A DNA stretch of 64,000 nucleotides from an uncultured Ruminococcus sp. GTDB taxonomy: Bacteria; Bacillota; Clostridia; Oscillospirales; Ruminococcaceae. A program made the translations under genes and the position numbers. The notes beneath the pieces are model-generated. The model worked only from the letters and a program-made list of their open reading frames with translations, was not told where the DNA came from and did no database searches. This document shows, piece after piece, positions 34,118-42,258 of this stretch. The stretch lies in contig CAKSAK010000003.1 of the NCBI GenBank assembly GCA_934435205.1, positions 405,107-469,106 on the forward strand, read 5' to 3'. Each line of letters begins with the position of its first letter. Positions within the stretch are counted from its first letter, which is position 1.

Positions 34118-34153
34118 AAAAGGTCACCTTACATAATATAATTTGAAGTTATC
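34107..34153. repeat. Right copy of the perfect 47-bp inverted repeat
   Basis: It is the exact reverse complement of 32380-32426 and covers the leader, ribosome site and first codons of the GNAT/membrane gene. A minus-strand promoter lies 24 bases outside and the recombinase gene starts 153 bases away. Confidence 0.95.
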
Positions 34154-34176
34154 CTGCGTTGAGTTTTGATAATACT

Positions 34177-34205
34177 ATTATACACCCATTTTTCTTCAAA
34201 ATCAA
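34177..34205 (-). promoter_or_regulatory. Promoter reading into the invertible cassette
   Basis: On the minus strand TTGATT (34200-34205) and an extended TG-TATAAT box (34177-34182) are 17 bases apart. It reads through the right inverted repeat into whichever gene is at that end. Confidence 0.88.
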
Positions 34206-34246
34206 CATAATCTCGCAGATTTTTCCAAGAAATTCATCGACACTAT

Positions 34247-34275
34247 TCGACAAAAAGCGTATTACAATATATAAT
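34247..34275 (+). promoter_or_regulatory. Promoter of the tyrosine recombinase gene
   Basis: TCGACA (34247-34252) and TATAAT (34270-34275) are 17 bases apart, 31 bases upstream of the recombinase start and divergent from the cassette promoter. Confidence 0.85.
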
Positions 34276-34306
34276 AGAATTATTCCCAAACGAAGGAGTA
34301 GCTATC

Positions 34307-35224
34307 ATGATAAACTTAAACCTGCAAATAGAACGATTTCTTAACTACTGCATGTCCAGAAAAGCTCTGAATGAAAAAACCATTAAGGCTTACAGAATCG
34401 ATCTTAGGCAATTCTCTGAATATACAGACAACACATTTTCCAAAGAGATGATTTGCCGATACATCGACATACTTCACGAACGATTCAAGCCCAAGACGGT
34501 AAAGCGAAAAATCGCTTCCATCAAAGCGTTTACTCATTATCTTTTAATTGAAGACGTAATTGAAATCAATCCATTCAACAAAATTGATGTTTCCTTTCAA
34601 GAACCTACAATTCTTCCCAAAACGATCCCCCTCAATATAATCAACAGTCTGCTAACGTGTGCTTACAATTCATTTTCACAGGCTGAAACAGATTATCAAA
34701 AACGCTGCACGACTCGTGACATTGCAATTCTTGAAATTCTCTTTGCAACCGGAGCCAGGGTATCTGAAATTTGCAATCTGACACCCACATCTGTAGATTT
34801 GACGAATCACACCATCAAGATTTTCGGAAAAGGTTCTAAAGAACGGATGATACAGATTGAAAATACCGATGTTTTAAGGGTGCTTCAATCTTATTATGAC
34901 CTATTTCAAGAGGACATAAAGACGTGTGGATTCTTCTTTGTCAACAAACTGCATCATCGTCTCACTGAGCAATCAGTTCGTGAAATCATTCGAAAATACA
35001 CAGCTATGACCGAATACGATATACATATAACACCGCACATGTTTCGTCATTCATTTGCCACTTTGCTTCTTGACGAAGATGTTGACATTCGTTACATACA
35101 GAAGCTATTGGGGCACAGTTCCATCACAACCACACAAATTTATACCCATGTTGCTATGGCAAAACAAAAAGAAATTCTTTCTGTCAAGCATCCAAGAAAT
35201 AAGATAAGGGTTAACGCAAAATAA
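34307..35224 (+). CDS. XerC/D-like tyrosine recombinase, probable invertase
   Basis: The 305-residue protein has an N-terminal SAM-like core-binding domain (residues 1-90, NLQIERFLNYCMSRKALNEK) and a complete catalytic domain: Arg in TGARVSEIC near 155, Lys region IFGKGSKERMI, HMFRHSFA near 250, LGHSSITTT near 273 and Tyr in IYTHVAMAK near 282. XerC/D relatives carry out resolution or inversion between short repeats. It is a full-length, solitary copy beside a perfect inverted repeat pair, which makes local DNA inversion its likely task. The ATG follows AAGGAG. It converges on the AAA ATPase gene. Confidence 0.9.
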   Translation: MINLNLQIERFLNYCMSRKALNEKTIKAYRIDLRQFSEYTDNTFSKEMICRYIDILHERFKPKTVKRKIASIKAFTHYLLIEDVIEINPFNKIDVSFQEPTILPKTIPLNIINSLLTCAYNSFSQAETDYQKRCTTRDIAILEILFATGARVSEICNLTPTSVDLTNHTIKIFGKGSKERMIQIENTDVLRVLQSYYDLFQEDIKTCGFFFVNKLHHRLTEQSVREIIRKYTAMTEYDIHITPHMFRHSFATLLLDEDVDIRYIQKLLGHSSITTTQIYTHVAMAKQKEILSVKHPRNKIRVNAK

Positions 35225-35303
35225 TATACAATTATCAACCGTTGAAGTATTTATATCATTAAACTAGGTAATAAAAAACAAATTAATAAAGCAACTACCT
35301 ACT

Positions 35304-37679
35304 TTAATCTGCCGGTATATCCTCAATCCATCTTTCGATAACATTGATATAATTCCCCAAGCTATTTCCCTTATCGGAGAGATGCTCTTTAACATGTAAA
35401 GGATTTATGAGGTAAAGATAACAAATTATTTTCTGAGCTGTATCTTTAAGTTGATCTGAGGTATAATTCTCAAAAAAATTCGTATCTTTTAATGAAAGCA
35501 CTCTTTCTTCAAGATGGCTTTCTCCGTTTAACACCAATCTGTACATATAGTTTCTGAAATAGTTTTTATGATTTTTACAAAGATCTAAAATATCTTCATT
35601 CGTAGTAAGTGCATCTATACCCTTTTTGTATAAGAAAGTGCCGTGAGCTTCTAAAAGACGTCTCATGCTATTTCCAATTGTAAGATCCGAAAGCAACGAG
35701 TTTTCTCCTTTGGCATATTTATATATTTCTTTCATAAGTAATGAATACTCATGCCTGTGCATATCAATATGCTTGGTATTATCAATTTGCCGCTGCTTAA
35801 GCTCATAGTTTTCAACAAACTTATTCTTCAAATTAAATTGTTCACCAATTTCTTCGCCGGCTTTTTCTAAATCATATACGGTAGATAAATCATGAGACAG
35901 CAGCAGTATTTTACTGTTTTTATTACCATAAAAAATCTTTGATAACTGACATTTCAAATAAGTTATCACTCCAACTTGGTTTTCTCTATCAAAGCTTGAA
36001 ATAGGATCATCAATTACTATAAAATACTCATCCGTAAAATTATCAGTTGAGTTATGATTATCCAACATTTGTGTGAAAAAATAGCAAAGTGCAATTATAT
36101 TACGTTCACCGGTAGATACTTTATCAGGTGTAACTTTTATGCCATTTGATATCAAATAATATTTACCACTTTCAGCACCTACATCTAATTGTAATCTATT
36201 ATTTGAAAAGAAAACATAGCTTAGTGCTTTATTTATCATGTCTTTTGCAATCACCACGTTTTTCTTTTTATTATTTAAATTTGCAATTTCTTCTTTTAAC
36301 TTATTGAATTCGGTTATATAATCTGTCATTTTACGACAACATTCTTGGTAATTGTTATACGCTTCTTGGTATTCAATATAATCCTCCGAAAACTCCCAAT
36401 AAGCAATTTCTCTGTTCCAATCAGAGGCTCTCTTCTTACTTTTATCTATTTCTTCGATTTGTTGATTATAAATATTTCTTTTTTCCTCAAGACGAGAAAT
36501 AGCATCATTTAATTTTTTAATTTCTTGTATAATATTGTTATCGGAAAATGAAATTGGAGTATATAGAGAGTTTATCTTATCTTCAACAGATTGACCGTAT
36601 TGAGATAATAGAGAGTTTACTATTCTATACTGAGATTCAACGGTTTCGTATTCATTGGCATATATGTCTATAAAATTATCTGCAATGTTAATAATTTTAT
36701 CCAATTTAGTCATCATCTCAGCAATGCTTTTGTCATATTTCGCTAACTCTCTTTGATGATTTTTAGCCTCTTCAGATAAAATTTTCTCTATCTCTGATAA
36801 AATTATGCTCTTTTCTTCAGAATTGATAGGTCTAAAACAATACGGACATATATTTTGATCCTCTTTTTCAAAAACAGATTTTACTTCAGTAATGTACCGA
36901 GAGCCTTTTTGACTATATATTTCAATGATACGTTTATCTCTATCGTTCAAAACAGGCTTCTCTATTTTTTCAGCTAATAGTTGAGTTATGTTTTGAAAAA
37001 AATCATTTTCAACCATAAGCGGTTTCATAGTATCGCTGATTTTTTCTTGAGATCCTGTTCCAATTATAGACTTTAGCTCTTGAAAATGATTAAATGCCTC
37101 TTCCCTGCTTTTGGAAATTACAGGTTTATTAAAAATCCGGTCAAGTATATTTGTTGAGATATTATGTCTCCTTCCGGAAATTGAAAATTCTCTTTCAACC
37201 CAGTTATCTGAAGATTTCAACTTATCCTTGAGGTTATTTATTTTATATTTATACGAATTACTATTCTTATCATTTTCAAGTCCGTTTTTTATTGACTCTT
37301 GATCATCAATAAATCGTTGATAATCTTCTAATTTTTCATTTGCCTCTTCAATTTGTTTGTCTATCTCAACTTGTTCACCAAATAGGATAACTGCTGACAA
37401 TCCATCATTTTGTACTGCAATTTTATCATTTATGTAATCTTCATTAAAAACAAAAATATGATTCTGAGGAATTGACAATGGTTTATCATTCTGGTCTAAT
37501 AAAGAACAGCTTAAATCGCTTTCAACGTTACACAGAGACTTTGATATTGTACTTTTTCCGCTGCCGTTCTTTCCATATATTATACTTATTCGTGATTCAT
37601 TTTTAGTGAAACATTTCAATTTCGTCGAAGAAGGAAAACAACGACCGGATATTTTCAAACTCATGATTGATTCTGTCAT
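35304..37679 (-). CDS. AAA_13 family ATPase with coiled coils and zinc hook (RloC/PrrC-like)
   Basis: The 791-residue protein is an SMC/ABC-type ATPase: Walker A IIYGKNGSGKST near residue 40, two coiled-coil arms with a CPYCF motif near 277 that resembles a zinc hook, the ABC signature VSTGERN near 530, Walker B FIVIDDPISSFD near 565 and the H-loop LLSHD near 600. The last 180 residues are helical with HKNYFRNYMYRL and NGESHLEERV. This plan is shared with RloC and PrrC, whose C-terminal domains cut tRNA anticodon loops; I cannot confirm those nuclease residues. A role in phage defence is likely from family and context. ATG 37679 follows AAAAGGGG. Confidence 0.8.
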   Translation of the reverse strand: MTESIMSLKISGRCFPSSTKLKCFTKNESRISIIYGKNGSGKSTISKSLCNVESDLSCSLLDQNDKPLSIPQNHIFVFNEDYINDKIAVQNDGLSAVILFGEQVEIDKQIEEANEKLEDYQRFIDDQESIKNGLENDKNSNSYKYKINNLKDKLKSSDNWVEREFSISGRRHNISTNILDRIFNKPVISKSREEAFNHFQELKSIIGTGSQEKISDTMKPLMVENDFFQNITQLLAEKIEKPVLNDRDKRIIEIYSQKGSRYITEVKSVFEKEDQNICPYCFRPINSEEKSIILSEIEKILSEEAKNHQRELAKYDKSIAEMMTKLDKIINIADNFIDIYANEYETVESQYRIVNSLLSQYGQSVEDKINSLYTPISFSDNNIIQEIKKLNDAISRLEEKRNIYNQQIEEIDKSKKRASDWNREIAYWEFSEDYIEYQEAYNNYQECCRKMTDYITEFNKLKEEIANLNNKKKNVVIAKDMINKALSYVFFSNNRLQLDVGAESGKYYLISNGIKVTPDKVSTGERNIIALCYFFTQMLDNHNSTDNFTDEYFIVIDDPISSFDRENQVGVITYLKCQLSKIFYGNKNSKILLLSHDLSTVYDLEKAGEEIGEQFNLKNKFVENYELKQRQIDNTKHIDMHRHEYSLLMKEIYKYAKGENSLLSDLTIGNSMRRLLEAHGTFLYKKGIDALTTNEDILDLCKNHKNYFRNYMYRLVLNGESHLEERVLSLKDTNFFENYTSDQLKDTAQKIICYLYLINPLHVKEHLSDKGNSLGNYINVIERWIEDIPAD

Positions 37680-37788
37680 GATAAACCCCTTTTCTCAAAT
37701 AAGTAATAAACCAAATAAATCAACTGTTTTTTAACGGTATCTACAACCAACTCACCATTATTTCTTATACTATTCCGAGCAATGACAA

Positions 37789-39213
37789 TCACTCGATCCC
37801 ACTCAACTCCTGATAAAGCCTCTTAGCATAACTATCAGTCATGCCGCAGACGAAGTCAGTTACCAGAAGCAGTCTGAGATACAGCTTTTCTTTATCGCTC
37901 TTACCCTCAGAATATATTGTGTAAATCTGACGATAGTTATCAGAAATCATATTCATTAGTCTATCCTCCATAGGTGAAAGCTTTGTTCCAGTATCAAAAT
38001 TAACTGCCGCAGGAATGAAATTGTCGAGCAGAAAATTGATTATATTACCCGCAGAGATCTCCATTTTAAGTATCGGCTTAGAACGGAAAACATACTCGTA
38101 TGCTATACCCCCTAAAGCCTTTGACAGAGCATTTCCACGTGATACAGAAAGCACATCTTTAGTGAATGTGCCTTCCATTATACTTCTGTAATTTCTTGTG
38201 AAGCCATATGAAGCACAGTATAAAAGATTTCCCTGTATACTGATAACCCAATTCTGAACCGCATTAAGCTCGGGATTTGCTATTTTCTTAGCTTTAGCAT
38301 TTTGATATTTTGTTTCCAACCAATCGATCATATTGGTATAATTTTTTCTCTCATCTTCATCGGCGCATTTACTTATGTATTTCTCACTTCTTAACTCTTC
38401 AAGAAGCTGATCATAACTCAGGAATCCTTTCTTAACTGCGTCCTCTATGTCAGCTGTCAGATAAGCTATATCATCGGCGGCTTCAAGCAAATATGTAAGC
38501 GGATACCGGCAATCTGCTGCACCGGTCGAAGATGTAATATCTTCAAAAAGCTCTTTTTCTGCAAGGTAATATCCCATCTTCTTAGTCTTGATATTACCAC
38601 TGTGCTTATCTATTTCACAAGATGAAATCGGATACTTTATCAGCGTATTGAGCAAAGCATAAGTAAGATGCATACCGTTTTCATCAACAAGATAGTGCAG
38701 CTTTGTCAGCAAGCGAAGAGCCTGGGCATTACCTTCAAAACGAAGCAGATCGCTTTTCATCTGCTCGTCTAAATACCGTTCAAGCGTAGTTCCGTCAAAT
38801 TCAATTTTCGTTAGATTTGCGTCAAACCAGTTTCTGATGGAATCTTCACCAAAATGTCCGAAAGGAGGATTGCCTATATCGTGTATCAACCCTGCACATT
38901 CGAGTATACTGCAAACGTTATCTTTTATTTCCGTAGTAAGTTCACTATCGATATTTTTGTCGATCAAATACTGAAAAGAAGTCTGTCCCAATGATTTGGC
39001 AAATGACGAAACTTCAAGAGAATGGGTTAGCCTTGTGCGCACAAAATCACTTTTATCCAAAGGGAAAACCTGAGTTTTATCCTGCAAACGTCTAAATGAC
39101 GCACTGCATATTATTCTGTGATAATCCTTTTGAAACTCGTTGCGAAGATCTTTTTTACTTGGATATTTAGATCTAGTCTGACGTTTTTCACACAAAAGCT
39201 TTTCCCAATTCAT
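37789..39213 (-). CDS. dgt: dGTPase, HD-domain deoxynucleotide triphosphohydrolase
   Basis: The 474-residue protein shows the Dgt order of motifs: SASFRRLQDKTQV near residue 37, TRLTHSLEVSS near 63, HDIGNPPFGHFGED near 115 (HD metal pair) and a later EAADDIAYLTADIEDA. The family hydrolyses dGTP or other dNTPs to the nucleoside and triphosphate. Such enzymes act in nucleotide balance and, in several bacteria, deplete dNTPs during phage infection. Here it sits last in a cassette with an ASCH protein, a GNAT-like protein and a P-loop kinase, which favours a defence role. The start ATG 39213 has GAGAGGG upstream. Confidence 0.9.
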   Translation of the reverse strand: MNWEKLLCEKRQTRSKYPSKKDLRNEFQKDYHRIICSASFRRLQDKTQVFPLDKSDFVRTRLTHSLEVSSFAKSLGQTSFQYLIDKNIDSELTTEIKDNVCSILECAGLIHDIGNPPFGHFGEDSIRNWFDANLTKIEFDGTTLERYLDEQMKSDLLRFEGNAQALRLLTKLHYLVDENGMHLTYALLNTLIKYPISSCEIDKHSGNIKTKKMGYYLAEKELFEDITSSTGAADCRYPLTYLLEAADDIAYLTADIEDAVKKGFLSYDQLLEELRSEKYISKCADEDERKNYTNMIDWLETKYQNAKAKKIANPELNAVQNWVISIQGNLLYCASYGFTRNYRSIMEGTFTKDVLSVSRGNALSKALGGIAYEYVFRSKPILKMEISAGNIINFLLDNFIPAAVNFDTGTKLSPMEDRLMNMISDNYRQIYTIYSEGKSDKEKLYLRLLLVTDFVCGMTDSYAKRLYQELSGIE

Positions 39214-39233
39214 TACAAGCCCTCTCTTTGCTG

Positions 39234-39605
39234 TTAATTCAAATAAACAAAAGACTGTGGTGCGTTTTTTAATCCATAATCAGAAAGACTTAGTGGATTT
39301 TTGAAATAGTTAACTGTGCCTAGGCAGTATGCAAATGCAGTCTTCTTTTTATGATAATATAAATCAAAAAAATTTTTATTTATCCCAGCACCAATACAAG
39401 TTTGATTCCATACAACTTCAGGTGTACCTTCAATCAAACCTACAACTTCGACCTCACCAACAATTTTCATAACAGGAGCCGTTGAATAAATAACTATACT
39501 GTCTATTTTTCTTTTACATTTTACTTTTCTATACTCAAACACTTTTTTCCCTGACATAATATTATCAACGTGTTCAGGGTTAATTGACATAAGAACTTTA
39601 CACAC
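39234..39605 (-). CDS. ASCH/PUA-like domain protein
   Basis: The product of about 123 residues matches the small ASCH-type fold: VLMSINPEHVDNIMSGKKVF followed by EYRKVKCKRKIDSIVIYST and a central VVGEVEVVGLIEG. ASCH domains are PUA-like RNA- or modified-base-binding folds, and some members cleave modified nucleosides. I choose a GTG start at 39605, since GGAGG lies exactly eight bases upstream; the ATG at 39626 has no site. It lies 20 bases upstream of dgt and 51 bases downstream of the GNAT-like gene. The specific ligand is unknown. Confidence 0.75.
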   Translation of the reverse strand: MCKVLMSINPEHVDNIMSGKKVFEYRKVKCKRKIDSIVIYSTAPVMKIVGEVEVVGLIEGTPEVVWNQTCIGAGINKNFFDLYYHKKKTAFAYCLGTVNYFKNPLSLSDYGLKNAPQSFVYLN

Positions 39606-39656
39606 CCTTACCACCTCCAATATCATTATATCATATTTTGAATTGTGTTTTCAAGG

Positions 39657-40724
39657 CTATTTGATTAATTTCCCGATGTTCTGTTTTGCATAGGAAAGTA
39701 TTGATTTAAAATCAGACATACTATACATTGCCTGGAATGGATGACCATCTTTCCATATTCCATTATTTTTTAATGTGAAGTAGTTCACATTATTTCCTTC
39801 ACCAAAAGCATGATCATATACAATCTCAAGAACATATAAATTTCGCTGTGAATAAAATGACTCAATCTCTTCAGATGAAAATACAGATTTATTTCCAACC
39901 AAAGCCTTATAATCTTCCAAAGCCATATACTCTACATAATTTTGTTTAATTTTAATGCACCTTACAATGGTACCATACGATGTTATGACGGATTTAAATT
40001 TTTTGTTTTCACCCGCAAACTTTCGGTAAATTAGTATCGGCTGATTTTCTTTGTAAACTGGCTCACTGTAAGGAAAGAATAAATACGTTTTTGTCATTCC
40101 ATTTGCAGCAGCAAATTCTTCTGTTTCTTGTTTGGTATTCTTTAATTCAGAGTATGGGAACAATTTATCATGCCATTTTTCATCAATAGGAAGTAATGCA
40201 AATTCGTTTTGATCTTGGTTAATAAATGGGAAAGATGTGTATGGAGTAGAAAAATCTATCTCCTTTTTACTTCTAACATATATCCCTTCATTGTTTGGAT
40301 TATATCCGACCAACATAAATCCAAACTTTTTAAGCATTTCAATTAATTTCATATGCTTATCATATACGGTTACATAAATCTCTTCGTCATCGGATTCGAG
40401 CCAATTCCAAAGAGCAATTCCAATAGCTCCTTCTCCCAAACGGTTACCTTGAACCCTATCTGATAGCTTCAAAGTGCTTATTTTCAGACGTTTGCAAGTT
40501 GGCAATTTCCCATTTTGCATTTGTATGGTTTCTACTTCGTCAAATTTAAGCATTACAAAAGCACCTAATCCGTTTTCATCAATATATGTGAATGCCTGTT
40601 TTTCTTCTCTAGCTTTTTTCAAATACCAATTTTCAAATTCAGGATAATCGTATTTAAGTGAATCAAAAAAAGGATCATTAATATCACATTCAGACAACAA
40701 TCTCCATTTGTATGCGCCTGCCAT
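39657..40724 (-). CDS. GNAT-like protein with a C-terminal PUA-like region
   Basis: The 355-residue protein has an N-terminal acetyltransferase-like region (residues 1-165) with FTYIDENGLGAFVML, KRLKISTLKLSDRVQGNRLGEGAIGIALWN as motif A region and LKKFGFMLVGYN as motif B. The C-terminal 150 residues look like a separate alpha/beta domain (YRKFAGENKKFKSVITSYG) that may be PUA/ASCH-like. Such two-part proteins occur beside ASCH genes. The function is unknown; acetylation of a nucleic-acid-linked target is only a guess. It follows the P-loop gene by three bases, so the two are co-translated. Confidence 0.6.
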   Translation of the reverse strand: MAGAYKWRLLSECDINDPFFDSLKYDYPEFENWYLKKAREEKQAFTYIDENGLGAFVMLKFDEVETIQMQNGKLPTCKRLKISTLKLSDRVQGNRLGEGAIGIALWNWLESDDEEIYVTVYDKHMKLIEMLKKFGFMLVGYNPNNEGIYVRSKKEIDFSTPYTSFPFINQDQNEFALLPIDEKWHDKLFPYSELKNTKQETEEFAAANGMTKTYLFFPYSEPVYKENQPILIYRKFAGENKKFKSVITSYGTIVRCIKIKQNYVEYMALEDYKALVGNKSVFSSEEIESFYSQRNLYVLEIVYDHAFGEGNNVNYFTLKNNGIWKDGHPFQAMYSMSDFKSILSYAKQNIGKLIK

Positions 40725-40727
40725 AAA

Positions 40728-41237
40728 TCACACTCTCCTTATTATTTCTACTATTTCATCAATTTTAAAATCATCATCGATCGTCAGGAATTTAATTTTT
40801 AACATTTTAGACAATTCTTTTGCATATTGAATTTCTTCATATTGAAACGATTTGAGAAAGTCTATATTATATTTTTGATTGTCACGATGCTTTAATCTTT
40901 TAAAAATCTCATTAGGATCTGACACCTTAGTTATGATAATTTTCGGATTCAATTTAATTATAACGTCACTATTAATTCTACAGATTTCACCATCGCCATT
41001 AAGCAAACACAAATGTCCATCCAAAATATATGGATTCCCATCATTTAAAGAATTCATAGCTTTTATGAGAACGCACTGATTGTCATCTATATTATTGATT
41101 AACTTATTTGAACTGTATGCTTCTTTTTTATATTTAGCAATCAGATGACTGGCTGAACAAGTCGGAATATTGTACTTGTTCAATTCCTTACATAGATACG
41201 ATTTGCCTGAACCGTGAATTCCGCTAAGAAAAATCAT
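40728..41237 (-). CDS. P-loop nucleotide kinase-like protein (AAA_18 type)
   Basis: The 169-residue protein starts MIFLSGIHGSGKSYLC, a Walker A motif at residues 6-14 typical of small nucleotide or adenylate-type kinases. It has ILDGHLCLLNGDG near 72 in place of Walker B, and a lid-like EIFKRLKHRDNQKY near 115. It probably phosphorylates a nucleotide or small molecule using ATP. It is the first gene of the cassette with the GNAT-like, ASCH and dGTPase genes, so a nucleotide substrate is plausible. GTAGGA precedes the ATG. Confidence 0.7.
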   Translation of the reverse strand: MIFLSGIHGSGKSYLCKELNKYNIPTCSASHLIAKYKKEAYSSNKLINNIDDNQCVLIKAMNSLNDGNPYILDGHLCLLNGDGEICRINSDVIIKLNPKIIITKVSDPNEIFKRLKHRDNQKYNIDFLKSFQYEEIQYAKELSKMLKIKFLTIDDDFKIDEIVEIIRRV

Positions 41238-41494
41238 TCATATCCTACTTCTTGGACATTTGTCTATCCTACAAATGTATATTTACTATAAAACTAAATA
41301 GAGCGTTTTTAATAATATTGTTATGCACTTTTCGTCTCGACAAGCGTATGATTATTTCAACTTTCTACACATACAGACTTTTACGACAAAATATAATTTT
41401 ATTTTTCAAGAAAATCTTATTTGTTATATTATACTACATTTATTCAACACATTTTTAAAAGTCGGTACGAATAGTATAGTTTTATGGTACGAAA

Positions 41495-41749
41495 TCAATA
41501 TGCGTTATTTTTACATAGCTTTTCTTCACACTCCACAAAATCCTTCGAAAACTGCACCGCCTCCGCAAAGCTGTTTTCCAGTATCTCAAAACCCACAGCC
41601 GCAGAAAAGTTGTCGATCTCAATACGTTCGGTCTCGTCAGCGAAAACCTGTATCAAAAATCCCTCACAGAGAATATCTCTGCCTTTCTTGTCGACCCTGC
41701 GAATGTTGCTGTCGGGTGAGATCTTGATGTAAAATCCTTTGTATCTCAT
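41495..41749 (-). CDS. Small mobile-element protein of unknown function, 84 aa
   Basis: The 84-residue product begins MRYKGFYIKISPDSNIRR and is acidic overall, with no membrane segment. It lies 13 bases downstream of the gamma-glutamylcyclotransferase gene and on the same strand as the amidoligase, so it looks like the third gene of that unit. No family was recognised. Small proteins of this kind accompany amidoligase genes on Clostridia integrative elements, but that link is from general memory, not shown here. Confidence 0.55.
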   Translation of the reverse strand: MRYKGFYIKISPDSNIRRVDKKGRDILCEGFLIQVFADETERIEIDNFSAAVGFEILENSFAEAVQFSKDFVECEEKLCKNNAY

Positions 41750-41762
41750 TTGACCACGCTCC

Positions 41763-42248
41763 CTAAAACTTCATCTGAAGATCATCATCTTCAAGCTCTT
41801 CATCTTGAATTTCATCAAAATACTGTTCGCAAACTGAACGTTCAAGTGCCGCTCTTAGATAGCTTGTATCCATACCGTTCGCCTCATATCCTTGCTTTAT
41901 GACGTTGTAATAATAGCTCATCGGTGGCGAAATGTGACCGCTGTTCATCAGATATGCCATACATTCTTTCTTTTCGCCATTCACCTCAATCTCAAAAAGC
42001 TCCTTTCGGTAAAGATTCGGAAAACCCTCATATCGGTCAAGACTGTGTTCGTCCCGACCATCTATCTCCCATATCAGAACGGGTACTTCCGACTTCTCAT
42101 TCGGTACGATCGTTGCCACACCACGAAATTCAAGTTCATAGCCCTGCATCATTTCTGTGCTTACAACCTTTGAATTCGGACAGCGATGCGCCATCTGTTC
42201 AAGGTTGATGTTGCTGCCATAGGCAATGTATAATCTTTTGTATTCCAT
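41763..42248 (-). CDS. Gamma-glutamylcyclotransferase-like protein (AIG2/GGCT fold)
   Basis: The 161-residue protein begins YIAYGSNINLEQMAHRCP, the GGCT/AIG2 substrate-binding loop (YGSN at residues 10-13). The catalytic Glu region is in LDRYEGFPNLY near residue 77. The fold removes gamma-glutamyl or related amide-linked residues as 5-oxoproline. It is placed 10 bases after an amidoligase gene. This pairing, one enzyme forming amide links and one removing them, has been noted in comparative genomics of amidoligases and may modify peptides or make an unusual metabolite. A short acidic tail (EDDDLQMKF) follows. Confidence 0.85.
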   Translation of the reverse strand: MEYKRLYIAYGSNINLEQMAHRCPNSKVVSTEMMQGYELEFRGVATIVPNEKSEVPVLIWEIDGRDEHSLDRYEGFPNLYRKELFEIEVNGEKKECMAYLMNSGHISPPMSYYYNVIKQGYEANGMDTSYLRAALERSVCEQYFDEIQDEELEDDDLQMKF

Positions 42249-42258
42249 GTTTTCCTCC

